Assembly: GCA_964524145.1 (NCBI GenBank)
Contig: CAZGCA010000016.1
Location: 1 to 64,000 of the forward strand
Source: CAZGCA01 sp964524145
GTDB taxonomy: Bacteria; Hydrogenedentota; CAZGCA01
Direction: 5' to 3'
Length of the DNA: 64,000 nt
Shown here: one piece after another, positions 28,130-37,879 of the stretch
How positions within the stretch are numbered: position 1 is the stretch's first letter
Layout: every line of letters starts with the position of its first letter
Notes under the pieces: generated by a model
What the model was told of the DNA's origin: nothing
Seen by the model: only the letters and a program-made list of their open reading frames with translations
The model's database searches: none
Translations under genes and position numbers: made by a program

Positions 28130-30037
28130 GTGGCACAGCCGAAGTCTACAAGCTTGAAACGGGAACTGGGCGTTCTCGAGGTGTTTTGCATCGCCTCCGG
28201 AGCGATGATCAGTTCCGGGCTGTTCGTGCTGCCCGGGATCGCCTACGCGAAAGCCGGTCCCGCGGTCATCGTCGCGTACATGCTTGCGGCAATCCTGATG
28301 GTGCCGAGCGTGTTCGCGAAAGCCGAGCTGGCGACAGCGATGCCGAGGGCCGGCGGAACGTACTTCTATATCGAACGCGGGTTGGGCCCGTTAGCCGGCG
28401 TGTTGGCAGGGTTTGCGAGCTGGTTTTCGATAAGCTGCAAGAGCGCGTTCGCGCTGGTGGGTATAGGCGCGTTTGCCACGTTGATATTCCCCGACGTTGC
28501 GCCGTCACAGATGAAACTGGTGGCAGCGGGGTTCTGTCTGCTGTTCACTGCCCTTAACCTCGTCAGCGTGCGGCACACCGGGAAGTTTCAGACCTACATG
28601 GTGCTTGGCTTGCTGGCGGTGATTGCCGTGTACATCGTCGCCGGATTCCGTCATGTCGAGGTCGAGCGCTACTCGCCGCTTGCACCGTTCGGGATGCAAG
28701 CCGTCTTCGCGACAACGGGACTCATATTCATCTCCTACGGCGGCTTGACCAAGATAGCCGCTATCGCGGAGGAGGTGAGGAACCCGGGCCGCAACGTTCC
28801 GCTGGGCATGTTTCTGGCCTTCATTGTGATCAGCGCGGTGTATGTCGTCGTCATAGCCATTACCGTAGGGGTGTTGGACGGCGGCGAGCTATCACGATCG
28901 CTCACTCCTATATCGCTTGGGGCGAAGGCTTTCATGGGCAATTATGGGGGCATACTGCTGGCCGTCGCCGCTATTCTGGCGTTTGTCACCACCGGCAACG
29001 CCGGCATCCTGGCGGCGTCGCGGTCGCCGATGGCGATGAGCCGGGACCAACTGCTGCCGAACGTGTTCCAGAAAGTGAACCGGCGATTCGGCACGCCACA
29101 CGTCTCGATACTCCTCACGAGCATGTTCATGCTTGGGGTCATACTCTTTCTGGATATCGAGGAGCTCGTCAAGACGGCGTCCACATTGAAGCTGCTGCTC
29201 TTCGCCTTTGTGAACCTCAGCCTTATTGTTATGCGCGAGAGCAAGATACCGATCTACAGGCCTCGGTTTCGCGCGCCCCTGTACCCCTGGCTTCAGATTG
29301 CCGCGGTTGCGGTGTACGCGTTCCTGATCTACGAGATGGGTGCCGTACCGCTGATAATCACCGGCATGGTCGTCGCACTGGGCGGTGCATGGTACTGGCT
29401 CTACGCCAGGACAGGAGGCGACCGGCAGTCGGCTCTCATACACGTTGTCGAACGCCTGGCCTCAACCGAACTTGGCAAGGCGACCCTCGATACCGAGCTG
29501 ACACAGATACTGCGCGAACGCGACAACATTGTCGAGGACAGGTTCGACAAGCTGATACGAGAATGCGACGTGCTCGACATTGACGGGCCGATCTCTGCCG
29601 AAACGCTGTTTCGGCGTATCGCAGAATCGTTTGCGAAGCGGCTGGGCGTCGACGAGAACCTTCTGTTCGACCTGCTGTTGGCGCGCGAGAAACAATCATC
29701 GACGGTCGTTCAGCCGGGCCTTGCCATCCCGCACATAGTCGTTGACGGCGAATATAAGTTCGACATCCTTATCGCGCGCTGCAGGAAAGGTGTTGTCTTC
29801 TCGGAATCGCAACCCCCCGTACAGCTTGTCTTCGTGCTCGGCGGCTCGCGCGACGAACGCAATTTCCATCTCAGGGCGCTGATGTCGATAGCGCAGATCG
29901 TGCAGGAACCCGGGTTCGAACAGAGCTGCATTAACGCTCGCAACACCGAGGAGTTGAGAAACCTGGTGCTCGTGGCCGAACGGCAGAGAGAGGCGCAGAG
30001 CTGTGACCTGAGGCGGACTGATGACAATGCAAAATGA
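28130..30037 (+). CDS. APC-family permease fused to a PTS EIIA-type domain
   Basis: The 635-residue protein begins as an amino acid/polyamine/organocation permease: LGVLEVFCIASGAMISSGLF (first helix with the GxxxSSG motif) and about twelve helices to residue 430. A cytoplasmic tail follows. Residues about 475-625 match PTS EIIA type 2 (PtsN/FruA) with His535 in LAIPHIVV as the likely phosphorylation site and FVLGGSRDERNFHL. The start is a GTG after AGAGAGG. A phosphorylation-controlled amino-acid transporter is an attractive inference. The substrate is unknown. Confidence 0.9.
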   Translation: MAQPKSTSLKRELGVLEVFCIASGAMISSGLFVLPGIAYAKAGPAVIVAYMLAAILMVPSVFAKAELATAMPRAGGTYFYIERGLGPLAGVLAGFASWFSISCKSAFALVGIGAFATLIFPDVAPSQMKLVAAGFCLLFTALNLVSVRHTGKFQTYMVLGLLAVIAVYIVAGFRHVEVERYSPLAPFGMQAVFATTGLIFISYGGLTKIAAIAEEVRNPGRNVPLGMFLAFIVISAVYVVVIAITVGVLDGGELSRSLTPISLGAKAFMGNYGGILLAVAAILAFVTTGNAGILAASRSPMAMSRDQLLPNVFQKVNRRFGTPHVSILLTSMFMLGVILFLDIEELVKTASTLKLLLFAFVNLSLIVMRESKIPIYRPRFRAPLYPWLQIAAVAVYAFLIYEMGAVPLIITGMVVALGGAWYWLYARTGGDRQSALIHVVERLASTELGKATLDTELTQILRERDNIVEDRFDKLIRECDVLDIDGPISAETLFRRIAESFAKRLGVDENLLFDLLLAREKQSSTVVQPGLAIPHIVVDGEYKFDILIARCRKGVVFSESQPPVQLVFVLGGSRDERNFHLRALMSIAQIVQEPGFEQSCINARNTEELRNLVLVAERQREAQSCDLRRTDDNAK

Positions 30038-30050
30038 AAGGAGGAGCACA

Positions 30051-31370
30051 ATGCGGGCTGGTGTGTGTGGTGCGGTAGCTATGGCTGTTGCGATCTTCTC
30101 GGGAGGTGCTGCGTTCGCAACCGTTGAGGAGGCCTCTATGCGGGAGGGACCGGCGATGACCGAGTCTTCGATATACAACGTGCGAGACTTTGGCGCTCAA
30201 GGCGACGGGACGACCGATGACACCGCCGCGTTCCAGGCTGCGCTCGACGCTGCCGGCAAAGCCGGAGGCGGTATAGTGCGCGCACCGCGCGGCGTCTACC
30301 TGATCGCGGGACATCTGTCCGTACCGATGGCTGTCGCGCTCGAGGGCATCTGGCAGGCACCGCCGTCCCATCCCGGGTTGCGCGACAAGGGCGCGCCCAC
30401 ACCCGAGTATGGAACCGTGCTGCTGGCCGTGGAAGGCAAAGGCGACGAGGATGGCACGCCGTTTATTACGCTCGCAAACAACACTACCCTCAAAGGGGTC
30501 GTCATCTATTACCCGAAACAGGACCGCAAGGTTGCGCCGCCCGCTCCGTACCCGTGGACGATACGGATGCGCGGCAGCAACATGGCTGTCCTCGATTGCG
30601 AGCTGCTCAATCCGTACCAGGCGATCGACGCGCGGCTCGCGCACCGGCATCTCATACGCAACATCCACGGCCAACCGCTGCGCCGCGGCATACTCGTCGA
30701 CCAGATCTACGATATCGGCCGGATCGAGAACGTCCATTTCAACCCGTGGTGGTCGATGGAGAAGGATCTGTTCGAGTGGCAGATGGAGAACGGCGAGGCG
30801 TTCGTCTTCGGCCGGACCGACTGGCATTACGTACAGAACACGTTCTGCTATGGATACAAGATCGGGTACCGGTTCATCAAGACACAGAAAGGCGTCTGCA
30901 ACGGCAATTTTCTCGGGATCGGCGCCGACGACTGTCTCGTCGCAATTCAGATCGACCAGGCCGCTCCGTACGGGCTGCTCATCACCAACGGCGAGTTCGT
31001 ATCGTTCCGCGGACCCGACCCGACAATGGTCGTCGTCAGCAAGACCAACACGGGCGTCGTCCGGTTCGTCAACTGCTCGTACTGGGGGCCAAACAAACAG
31101 ATCGCCCGGATCGCCGGGACCGGCACCGTCGGGTTCAGCGACTGCAACTTCATGGCGTGGGACAAGGACAAAGAGGGCCGCGCGGCCATCCAGGTCGAAA
31201 GCGGCACGGTGCTTGTCCGCGGATGTTTCTTCCGCAAAGATGCGCCTCAGATAACGCTCGGACCCAAGGTGGCCCGCGCTGTCATTGCACAAAACGTGTT
31301 CACCGGCCCGGAGCGGATCACGAACAACTCCACCGGTTCAGTCCAGATCGGACTGAATGCGGCCAAGTAG
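30051..31370 (+). CDS. Secreted pectate-lyase-like right-handed beta-helix protein
   Basis: The 439-residue protein has a short signal peptide (about 1-23). From residue 43 it has YNVRDFGAQGDGTTDDTAAF and GGGIVRAPRGVYLI, the opening of the Pectate_lyase_3 / GH28-like beta-helix family. The rest is rung-like repeats (LKGVVIYY, NHxxG-like turns). Such proteins cleave or bind polysaccharide; no catalytic residues can be named. The ATG at 30051 has AAAGGAGGAG in front. It starts 13 bp after the permease gene ends. Confidence 0.85.
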   Translation: MRAGVCGAVAMAVAIFSGGAAFATVEEASMREGPAMTESSIYNVRDFGAQGDGTTDDTAAFQAALDAAGKAGGGIVRAPRGVYLIAGHLSVPMAVALEGIWQAPPSHPGLRDKGAPTPEYGTVLLAVEGKGDEDGTPFITLANNTTLKGVVIYYPKQDRKVAPPAPYPWTIRMRGSNMAVLDCELLNPYQAIDARLAHRHLIRNIHGQPLRRGILVDQIYDIGRIENVHFNPWWSMEKDLFEWQMENGEAFVFGRTDWHYVQNTFCYGYKIGYRFIKTQKGVCNGNFLGIGADDCLVAIQIDQAAPYGLLITNGEFVSFRGPDPTMVVVSKTNTGVVRFVNCSYWGPNKQIARIAGTGTVGFSDCNFMAWDKDKEGRAAIQVESGTVLVRGCFFRKDAPQITLGPKVARAVIAQNVFTGPERITNNSTGSVQIGLNAAK

Positions 31371-31386
31371 CAGGCGGCGGAACGTC

Positions 31387-31396
31387 NNNNNNNNNN
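31387..31396. other. Assembly gap (10 N)
   Basis: Ten N bases join two contigs; the true distance is unknown. A TACAAT box at 31405-31410 could be the -10 of the next operon, with its -35 lost in the gap. Confidence 0.99.
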
Positions 31397-31486
31397 GCGT
31401 GTGGTACAATGCGCGCAAGGACACCGTACGTTTCGCGACAACGGTGGTGGTGCGCACTGGATCTCCCTACATCATGAGGCTATAGT

Positions 31487-33310
31487 TTGAAGACCTACTT
31501 GCGTGTTCTCGGCTACTTGCGGGTGTACAAGTTCCGCATTGCCGTCCTGATTTTCTGCTCGATTGCAATGGGAGTATGTTTCGGCGGGTCGGTCCTGACC
31601 GCGTTGCCGATGCTCGATCTTCTGTTGCAGGACATGCCTCCTGACACAGCGCCGGAGGAACTCTTCGACGGGATCTTCTGGCAAAGCGAGTTCGGGCAGA
31701 CCATATCGGTGTTTGTCATGAACCATCTCTTCGTCGACCGGTACCGCGCTCTTGTGTGGATTGCAGCTCTCATCATCGTGATCACTCTGCTCAGGGGCGT
31801 ATTCAGGTTCTGGGTCGAGTACCTCGGCGGCTTCATATCCCAGCACATGGCTGTTGACATCTCCAACCGGATGTACCGCAGCATACTGGACCTCTCGCTC
31901 GATTTCTACGAGAAGACCGGTGTCGGCAACGCGATGTCGCGGTTCAGCAACGACGTGAATATGGTCAACCGCGGGATCACCTCTGTGCTGACCCACGCGG
32001 TTGCCGACCCGGCCCGAATCCTTGTTTCCGTGGCGATACTCGTTTACATCAACCCTCGACTCGCCGCCATAGGTCTCGTGGGGTTTCCGTTCATCGGCGT
32101 CTGCCTGATGGAGTTCGGTCGCAAGATAAAGCGGGCGATACGACGTACGCTCGAGCGCAAAGGACGAGTCGTCTCGATACTGCAGGAGACGGTTTCGGGC
32201 ATTATGGTGGTGAAGGCGTTTGTCGCGGAGAAGTACGAGGTGAAACGATTCATGGAGGCAAACAGGCGCATGCTCCGGTACGCGATGAAGGCCGTAAAGG
32301 TCGACGCGGCCTCGGCGCCCATCATGGAGGTCTTCGCGACGATCGGCATTGCGATTTTCTTTCTGGTGGGCGGATTTGACGTGCTCAACGGCAAGATGGA
32401 TCTCCCGGAGTTCCTCGTGTTCTGTGGTGCGTTCGGCACTATGATAGACCCGGTCCGCAAGCTGTCAAAGATGTACAACAACATGCAGGTGAGTATCGCG
32501 GCCGCGGACCGCGTGTTCGAGTTCATCGATGCGACGCCGACAGTGAGCGAAAAGACCGATGCACACGTCTTGCCCCCATTCAAGGACGCGATAGAATTTC
32601 GCGGCGTCGACCTCTCGTACAACCCCACCGATAAGGTGCTCGAGGATGTCGACCTGCGCGTCGATCGCGGACAGATTGTCGCACTTGTCGGACTGAGCGG
32701 TGCCGGCAAGACCTCGATCGCCAACCTTGTAATCCGGTTCTACGACGTGAGTTCGGGCAGCGTTACCGTTGACGGCATCGATGTGCGCGACGTGACCCTC
32801 GAGAGTCTCCGGGCCCAGATCGGTGTGGTGACGCAGGAGACCGTCCTGTTCAACGATACGGTGGGGAACAACATAGCGTACGGACAAACCGATTGTCCTG
32901 ACGAGCGGATCGTTGCGGCCGCCAAGGCGGCGTATGCGCACGAGTTTATCGAACAGTTGCCTCACGGTTACGACACAGTCATCGGCGACCGCGGATCGTT
33001 GCTCTCCGGCGGTCAGCGGCAGCGGCTTGCGATAGCGCGTGCGATACTCAAAGATCCGGCCATTCTCATACTGGATGAGGCGACAAGCTCGCTCGACAGC
33101 GAGAGCGAGCAGAAAATACAGTTGGCGCTCGAACGGTTTGTCGAGGGCCGCACGACGCTTGTTATAGCGCACAGGCTCTCGACAGTGATGCGTGCTGACA
33201 AGATAGTGGTGGTACACGAGGGCCGGATCGTCGAGACAGGCACACACGAACAGTTGATCGGACGGGACGGCCACTACAAACGGCTTTACGACAGCCAGTT
33301 TCAGGTGTAG
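31487..33310 (+). CDS. MsbA-like ABC exporter (fused permease and ATPase)
   Basis: The 607-residue half-transporter has six membrane helices (about 12-330) and an ATPase domain with Walker A GLSGAGKTS, Q-loop TQETVLF, signature LLSGGQRQR, Walker B ILILDEAT and H-loop AHRLST. The order and length fit MsbA, which flips lipid A-core across the inner membrane, and kdsB follows 6 bp later. The start is a TTG after GAGG. Some other lipid or peptide exporter cannot be excluded. Confidence 0.93.
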   Translation: MKTYLRVLGYLRVYKFRIAVLIFCSIAMGVCFGGSVLTALPMLDLLLQDMPPDTAPEELFDGIFWQSEFGQTISVFVMNHLFVDRYRALVWIAALIIVITLLRGVFRFWVEYLGGFISQHMAVDISNRMYRSILDLSLDFYEKTGVGNAMSRFSNDVNMVNRGITSVLTHAVADPARILVSVAILVYINPRLAAIGLVGFPFIGVCLMEFGRKIKRAIRRTLERKGRVVSILQETVSGIMVVKAFVAEKYEVKRFMEANRRMLRYAMKAVKVDAASAPIMEVFATIGIAIFFLVGGFDVLNGKMDLPEFLVFCGAFGTMIDPVRKLSKMYNNMQVSIAAADRVFEFIDATPTVSEKTDAHVLPPFKDAIEFRGVDLSYNPTDKVLEDVDLRVDRGQIVALVGLSGAGKTSIANLVIRFYDVSSGSVTVDGIDVRDVTLESLRAQIGVVTQETVLFNDTVGNNIAYGQTDCPDERIVAAAKAAYAHEFIEQLPHGYDTVIGDRGSLLSGGQRQRLAIARAILKDPAILILDEATSSLDSESEQKIQLALERFVEGRTTLVIAHRLSTVMRADKIVVVHEGRIVETGTHEQLIGRDGHYKRLYDSQFQV

Positions 33311-33316
33311 GCAGGA

Positions 33317-34084
33317 ATGGGAGAGAGGCGGCGCAAGGGCAAGACAGCGGTTCTAGCGGTTATTCCGGCCCGGTACGCCTCGACTCGACTGCCGGGCAAG
33401 GTGCTGAAGCTCGTCGCCGGAAAGCCCGTTGTCCAACACGTCTACGAGCGCACCTGTGCAGCGTCGCTTGTCGACGATGTTGTGGTCGCTACCGACGACG
33501 AACGAGTGGTCGAAGCGCTCCGCCAGTTTGGGACAAAGGTCGTGATGACTCGGGCCGATCATTGTTCGGGCACGGACCGTATAGCCGAAGTCGCCCAGGA
33601 ATCGACCGCGGAGATAATAGTGAACGTTCAGGGCGACGAGGTACTGATAGACCCGCGCATGATAGACCAGGCGATCGAGCCCCTACTCGACGATCCGCAA
33701 CTGGTAATGAGCACGCTGAAACACCGCATCGAAGACGAAGTCGAGATAAACAACCCCAACGTTGTCAAGGTTGTCACCGGGCTCGACGGAAAGGCGATCT
33801 ACTTCTCCCGAGCACCCATACCGGTTATCAGGGACGAGGCCGACCGCAAGGCACGGATGTGGTGTTACTTCAAGCATATCGGCCTCTACGTCTACAGGAG
33901 AACGTTTCTCCTGTCTTATGCACGGATGGAACCGACCCCCCTCGAGAAGCTCGAAAAACTCGAGCAGCTGCGCGCTCTCGAGAACGGATTTGATATAATG
34001 GTTGTCGAGACCGAACTGGACTCAACAGGCGTTGATTGCGAGGAGGACTTGGCGAAGGCACGAAAGATCATGGGGCAGCCTTGA
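33317..34084 (+). CDS. kdsB: 3-deoxy-manno-octulosonate cytidylyltransferase
   Basis: KdsB activates KDO with CTP for lipopolysaccharide core synthesis. The 255-residue protein has IPARYASTRLPGKVL, ATDDERVVEA, DHCSGTDRIAE and VNVQGDE, all family motifs, and ends with the TGVDCEEDL segment. It lies between the MsbA-like exporter and pyrG; PyrG makes the CTP that KdsB uses. Confidence 0.97.
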   Translation: MGERRRKGKTAVLAVIPARYASTRLPGKVLKLVAGKPVVQHVYERTCAASLVDDVVVATDDERVVEALRQFGTKVVMTRADHCSGTDRIAEVAQESTAEIIVNVQGDEVLIDPRMIDQAIEPLLDDPQLVMSTLKHRIEDEVEINNPNVVKVVTGLDGKAIYFSRAPIPVIRDEADRKARMWCYFKHIGLYVYRRTFLLSYARMEPTPLEKLEKLEQLRALENGFDIMVVETELDSTGVDCEEDLAKARKIMGQP

Positions 34085-34116
34085 GTGGGTTGCCGCAGAA
34101 TGCGGGAGCGTAGAGT

Positions 34117-35721
34117 ATGGCGAAGTTTGTGTTCGTGACGGGCGGTGTTGTCTCTTCGGTTGGCAAAGGAATAGCCTCGGCATCGTTGGGGCTGCTGCTC
34201 GAAAGCCGCGGTATAAAGATATCTCTGGCAAAGTTCGACCCGTACATAAACGTCGATCCCGGAACGATGAACCCATACCAACACGGCGAGGTGTTTGTCA
34301 CCGAAGACGGTGCCGAAACCGATCTCGACCTCGGTCACTACGAGCGCTACACTTCCGTCAACCTCACCCAGAGGCAGAACATTACCACCGGTTCCATTTA
34401 CAACGCTGTCATCTCGAAAGAACGGGAAGGACACTATCTGGGTGCTACCGTCCAGGTCATCCCTCACATCACCGACGAGATACGGGCCAGGATACACGGT
34501 GCGGCGAACGGTGACGGCGTTGACGTCGCAATCGTCGAGATAGGGGGAACAGTGGGCGACATCGAGAGTCAGCCGTTTCTCGAGGCCATCCGCCAGATGC
34601 GGCTACACCTCGGCCAAGAAAACGTCCTTTTCATACATCTCACCTACGTGCCTTTCATCAAAGCTGCTCGTGAGATAAAGACCAAACCAACACAGCACAG
34701 CGTGCGCGCGCTGCGCGATATAGGGATACAGCCCGACATTCTGCTGTGCCGTACCGAGCTCCCGCTCTCCGACGAGATCAAGGCCAAGATAGCCCTCTTT
34801 TGCAGCGTCGAGAAGCAAGCCGTCATCGAGGCGCGCGACGTCGAGCCCGAATACCGCGTGCCGCTTATGTTGCGCGACAACGGGCTCGACAAGATCGTCA
34901 TGAACAAGCTCGGGCTGCGTGGCAAGAAGCAGGACCTCTCTCAATGGGAGCGGATGGTCAACAAGATAGCCAACCCGTCCAAACACGTCCGTGTTGCCAT
35001 CGTCGGCAAATACATCGAGCATAAGGACGCTTACAAGAGCATTAATGAGGCGATCGTCCATGCGGGCGTGGCAAATGACGCAGGGGTCGAGGCGCAATGG
35101 GTGGATGCCGAGGAGTTGGAGGAGTCGGGCGGCTTAAAGCTACTCAGCAGTTCTCAGGGCATACTTGTGGCACCGGGGTTTGGGCACCGCGGAATCGAAG
35201 GGAAGATAAAGGCCATAAAGTACTGCCGCGAGAAGAAGAAACCGTTCCTGGGTATCTGTCTCGGGATGCAGTGTGCTGTGATCGAGCTTGCGCGACACGT
35301 CTGCAAACTCGACGGCGCCAACAGCACCGAGTTTGACCCCGAGACACCGCACCCCGTCATATCGCTGCTCTCCGAGCAGGAGGACATTATCGACGTCGGC
35401 GGAACACTCAGGCGGGGAGCATACAAGTGCAAGGTGTTGCCCGGCACGCTGGCCGAAAAGGCTTACCGGAGGCGAATCGTCAGCGAACGACACAGACATC
35501 GCTGGGAATTTAACAACCGGTACCGGGAAACACTCGAGAAAGCCGGTCTCCGCGTCAGCGGGGTCTGCGTGGACAGAGATCTTGTCGAGATTATCGAGCT
35601 CAAGGATCACCCGTGGTTTGTGGCATCGCAGTTTCACCCTGAGTTCAAGAGCAGACCGCTGAATCCGAGCCCGTTGTTCCGCGCCTTTATCAAGGCGGCC
35701 CTGGCAGCAAAGACCAAATAA
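34117..35721 (+). CDS. pyrG: CTP synthase
   Basis: PyrG aminates UTP to CTP using glutamine. The 534-residue protein has the N-terminal synthetase domain (GGVVSSVGKGIASASLG, then KFDPYINVDPGTMNP and HGEVFVTEDGAE) and the C-terminal class I glutaminase with GICLGMQCA (Cys) and SQFHPEF (His, Glu). It is separated by 32 bp from kdsB. Confidence 0.98.
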   Translation: MAKFVFVTGGVVSSVGKGIASASLGLLLESRGIKISLAKFDPYINVDPGTMNPYQHGEVFVTEDGAETDLDLGHYERYTSVNLTQRQNITTGSIYNAVISKEREGHYLGATVQVIPHITDEIRARIHGAANGDGVDVAIVEIGGTVGDIESQPFLEAIRQMRLHLGQENVLFIHLTYVPFIKAAREIKTKPTQHSVRALRDIGIQPDILLCRTELPLSDEIKAKIALFCSVEKQAVIEARDVEPEYRVPLMLRDNGLDKIVMNKLGLRGKKQDLSQWERMVNKIANPSKHVRVAIVGKYIEHKDAYKSINEAIVHAGVANDAGVEAQWVDAEELEESGGLKLLSSSQGILVAPGFGHRGIEGKIKAIKYCREKKKPFLGICLGMQCAVIELARHVCKLDGANSTEFDPETPHPVISLLSEQEDIIDVGGTLRRGAYKCKVLPGTLAEKAYRRRIVSERHRHRWEFNNRYRETLEKAGLRVSGVCVDRDLVEIIELKDHPWFVASQFHPEFKSRPLNPSPLFRAFIKAALAAKTK

Positions 35722-35749
35722 CATTCATTTTGACGGCACGGCTCGTACG

Positions 35750-37138
35750 ATGCGCGACGACTACAGTGTTCTCGTAGTTGATGACGAAACGGTCCAACGA
35801 GATATCATCTGCGACGTTCTCGAGAATGACGGCTACACAACTGTCCAGGCCGAGGGTGTTCGCAGCGCAGTCGCGGCGCTCGAGGCCGGCAGGTTCGATC
35901 TCGTCGTTACCGACCTGAAGATGCCCGACGGCGACGGGCTCGAACTCCTCCACCATGCAAGCCGTATCTGTCCGGAGGTGGCGGTTATCGTGATGACCGC
36001 GTACGGTTCCATCTCCAACGCAGTTGCCGCGATGAAGCAAGGAGCCGCCGACTACCTCACCAAGCCTTTCGACAAGAGCGAGCTTCTCCTGGTCGTCCGC
36101 AAGGCCGTCGAGCACAGACGGCTCCAGGACGAGAACCGGTGGCTTCACGAGCTCGTGAAGAAGGAGTATCGGCTCGGCAATATCGTCGGCGAGAGTGAGG
36201 CGATGCGGGACGTTTTTCGTGTCGTCGAGAAGGCGATGCATGTGGATAGCACGGTCCTCGTCGAAGGCGAAAGCGGCACGGGCAAAGAGTTGGTAGCCCG
36301 CAGCATACATTTTGGCGGGCCGCGCGCTGAAGAACCGTTTGTAGTGGTGAATTGTGCAGCAATGCCCGAGCATCTGGTTGAGAGCGAGCTGTTCGGCCAC
36401 GAGAAAGGAGCGTTCACGGGGGCGACACAAGAGAAACGGGGCAAGTTCGAACTCGCCGATGGCGGCACAATCTTCCTCGACGAGATTGCCGAGATGAAAC
36501 CGGCTCTACAGGCGAAGCTGCTTCGCGTTCTGCAGGATAGAACGTTCGAGCGCGTTGGCGGTTCGAAGTCATTGAGCGCCGACGTGCGCGTAATAGCCGC
36601 CACCAACAGACATATAGAGGCCGAGGTTGAGAAGGGAACGTTCCGCGACGACCTCTATTTCCGTCTCAACGTCATTCGTATCCACATACCGCCCCTGCGC
36701 GAGCGCACGGACGATATTGTCCCGCTTGTGAGCGAGTTCAAGGCTAAGCTCACCGCGCGGTTTGAAAAACCGTTCCCGGAGATGGAGCCCGGTGTCATAG
36801 ATGCGTTCATGAACTACGCGTGGCCGGGCAATGTGCGCGAACTCGAGAACACGCTCGAACGGCTCTATATCATGCGTGAGCGTGAGATGATAACCGAATC
36901 CGATCTGCCACGCAGCATCCTCGAGTCGCTGTCTCCTGTCTCGAACGGGTCGCGTGAATTGACGCTTCCTTCGGGCGGCGTGTCGCTCGATGAGCTCGAG
37001 CGCAACTTCATTGCTGAGGCGTTAGAACGCACCGGCGGAAACATTCGCGCTGCTGCCGAGATGCTTGGAGTCACGTACAAGACGCTCCAGTACCGCATGA
37101 AAAAGCACGGCCTGAGCCGTAGCGGACGCCCCACCTGA
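35750..37138 (+). CDS. Sigma54-dependent response regulator (NtrC family)
   Basis: The 462-residue protein has an N-terminal receiver domain with the phospho-acceptor Asp55 in VVTDLKMP, then a sigma54-interacting AAA+ domain with GESGTGKE (Walker A), ESELFGHEKGAFTGA (sigma54 contact loop) and GGTIFLDEIAEM (Walker B), and a C-terminal Fis-type helix-turn-helix with GGNIRAAAEMLGVTYKTLQYR. No histidine kinase lies next to it; the nearest is the hybrid kinase at 6512. Confidence 0.97.
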   Translation: MRDDYSVLVVDDETVQRDIICDVLENDGYTTVQAEGVRSAVAALEAGRFDLVVTDLKMPDGDGLELLHHASRICPEVAVIVMTAYGSISNAVAAMKQGAADYLTKPFDKSELLLVVRKAVEHRRLQDENRWLHELVKKEYRLGNIVGESEAMRDVFRVVEKAMHVDSTVLVEGESGTGKELVARSIHFGGPRAEEPFVVVNCAAMPEHLVESELFGHEKGAFTGATQEKRGKFELADGGTIFLDEIAEMKPALQAKLLRVLQDRTFERVGGSKSLSADVRVIAATNRHIEAEVEKGTFRDDLYFRLNVIRIHIPPLRERTDDIVPLVSEFKAKLTARFEKPFPEMEPGVIDAFMNYAWPGNVRELENTLERLYIMREREMITESDLPRSILESLSPVSNGSRELTLPSGGVSLDELERNFIAEALERTGGNIRAAAEMLGVTYKTLQYRMKKHGLSRSGRPT

Positions 37139-37175
37139 GAAGCGACAGCCCGGACTGTGTGGCCCCGGGGCGAGT

Positions 37176-37195
37176 GCAGACTGCGAGAAGTCTGC
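37176..37195 (+). terminator. Hairpin after the NtrC-type gene
   Basis: GCAGACT-GCGAGA-AGTCTGC gives a perfect 7-bp stem with a 6-base loop, 37 bp after the stop. There is no T tract, so its role is uncertain. Confidence 0.35.
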
Positions 37196-37292
37196 AGTTA
37201 GCGTGCACTTGAATGCGGCCCTTTGGTACCCCCACACTTGCTCCGGAAACACAAGGACTCATACTGCGAAACCGTTTTCCACGACTAAGGGC

Positions 37293-37322
37293 TTTAACGA
37301 TACGCGGTTGTTGTGATATACT
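37293..37322 (+). promoter_or_regulatory. Possible promoter of the zinc-ribbon gene
   Basis: TATACT (37317-37322) with a weak -35 TTTAAC (37293-37298) and an 18-bp spacer. The transcript would carry a leader of about 110 bases. Confidence 0.35.
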
Positions 37323-37366
37323 ATTGTCAGATTGGGTTAGCTTTAGGAATGCGTTTTGTTTACCTT

Positions 37367-37425
37367 GCGAGGTGGCCGAGTGGTTCTGCCAGGGCTTCAC
37401 ATGGCAAGCGCTGAGGCTAACAGCG
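37367..37425 (+). ncRNA. Structured leader with a tRNA-Ser-like 5' segment
   Basis: GAGGTGGCCGAGTGGTT (37369-37385) is nearly the acceptor/D-arm start of a tRNA-Ser. Two hairpins follow: TGCCA/TGGCA (37387-37406) and CGCTG/CAGCG (37409-37425). The anticodon and T arms are absent, so it is not a tRNA. It sits directly before the ribosome binding site of the zinc-ribbon gene. It could be a leader RNA or a tRNA remnant. Confidence 0.3.
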
Positions 37426-37437
37426 AGGGGGAGAGCG

Positions 37438-37743
37438 ATGGATTTCGAGGACAAAAGTATAACCTGTGTTGATTGTGGCGCTGAATTCATGTTCAGCATC
37501 CGAGACCAGGAGTTCTACGCGGAGAAGGGGTTCCGCAACGATCCCAAACGGTGTCCCGAATGCCGCGGGGCTCGCAGACGTGGGAAGAGAGACCGGACAT
37601 CGATAACGTGTGCGGAATGTGGCAAAGAGGCGCAAGTTCCGTTTACCCCACGTCTCGACAAGCCTGTCTACTGCGACGAATGCTTCGCTGCGCGCAGAGC
37701 GGAAACAGGAAGCGAGAGCCGCAACGGTCCCGACACAGCGTGA
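37438..37743 (+). CDS. Zinc-ribbon protein with two CxxC pairs (zf-trcl type)
   Basis: The 101-residue protein has CVDCGAEFMF (about 10-19), QEFYAEKGFRNDPKRCPECR, then CAECGKEAQVPF and YCDECFAARR. The first half matches the probable zinc-ribbon domain annotated zf-trcl, and the second is the CxxCx(n)CxxC domain. It starts at an ATG after AGGGGGAG. The role is unknown; nucleic-acid or ribosome-linked binding has only been suggested for relatives. Confidence 0.85.
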   Translation: MDFEDKSITCVDCGAEFMFSIRDQEFYAEKGFRNDPKRCPECRGARRRGKRDRTSITCAECGKEAQVPFTPRLDKPVYCDECFAARRAETGSESRNGPDTA

Positions 37744-37879
37744 CGACCGTAGTTTGCGGCACCGGGTATCCGCCCCAGGTGAATTGGCATGCTCGGCTAC
37801 CACATTTGCACGAGCTCATCGCATCGAGAGGTGCACCCTTCCATCAACGATTTCCAGAAGGACAAAAAGGATAAACTAG

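Noticed and set aside
37367..37425. A tRNA-Ser gene
   Set aside because: Only the first 17 bases match; anticodon and T arms are missing.
37744..37879. A yybP-ykoY manganese riboswitch before the MntP-like gene
   Set aside because: The conserved GGGGAGUA and CUGAGA-like words are not seen.
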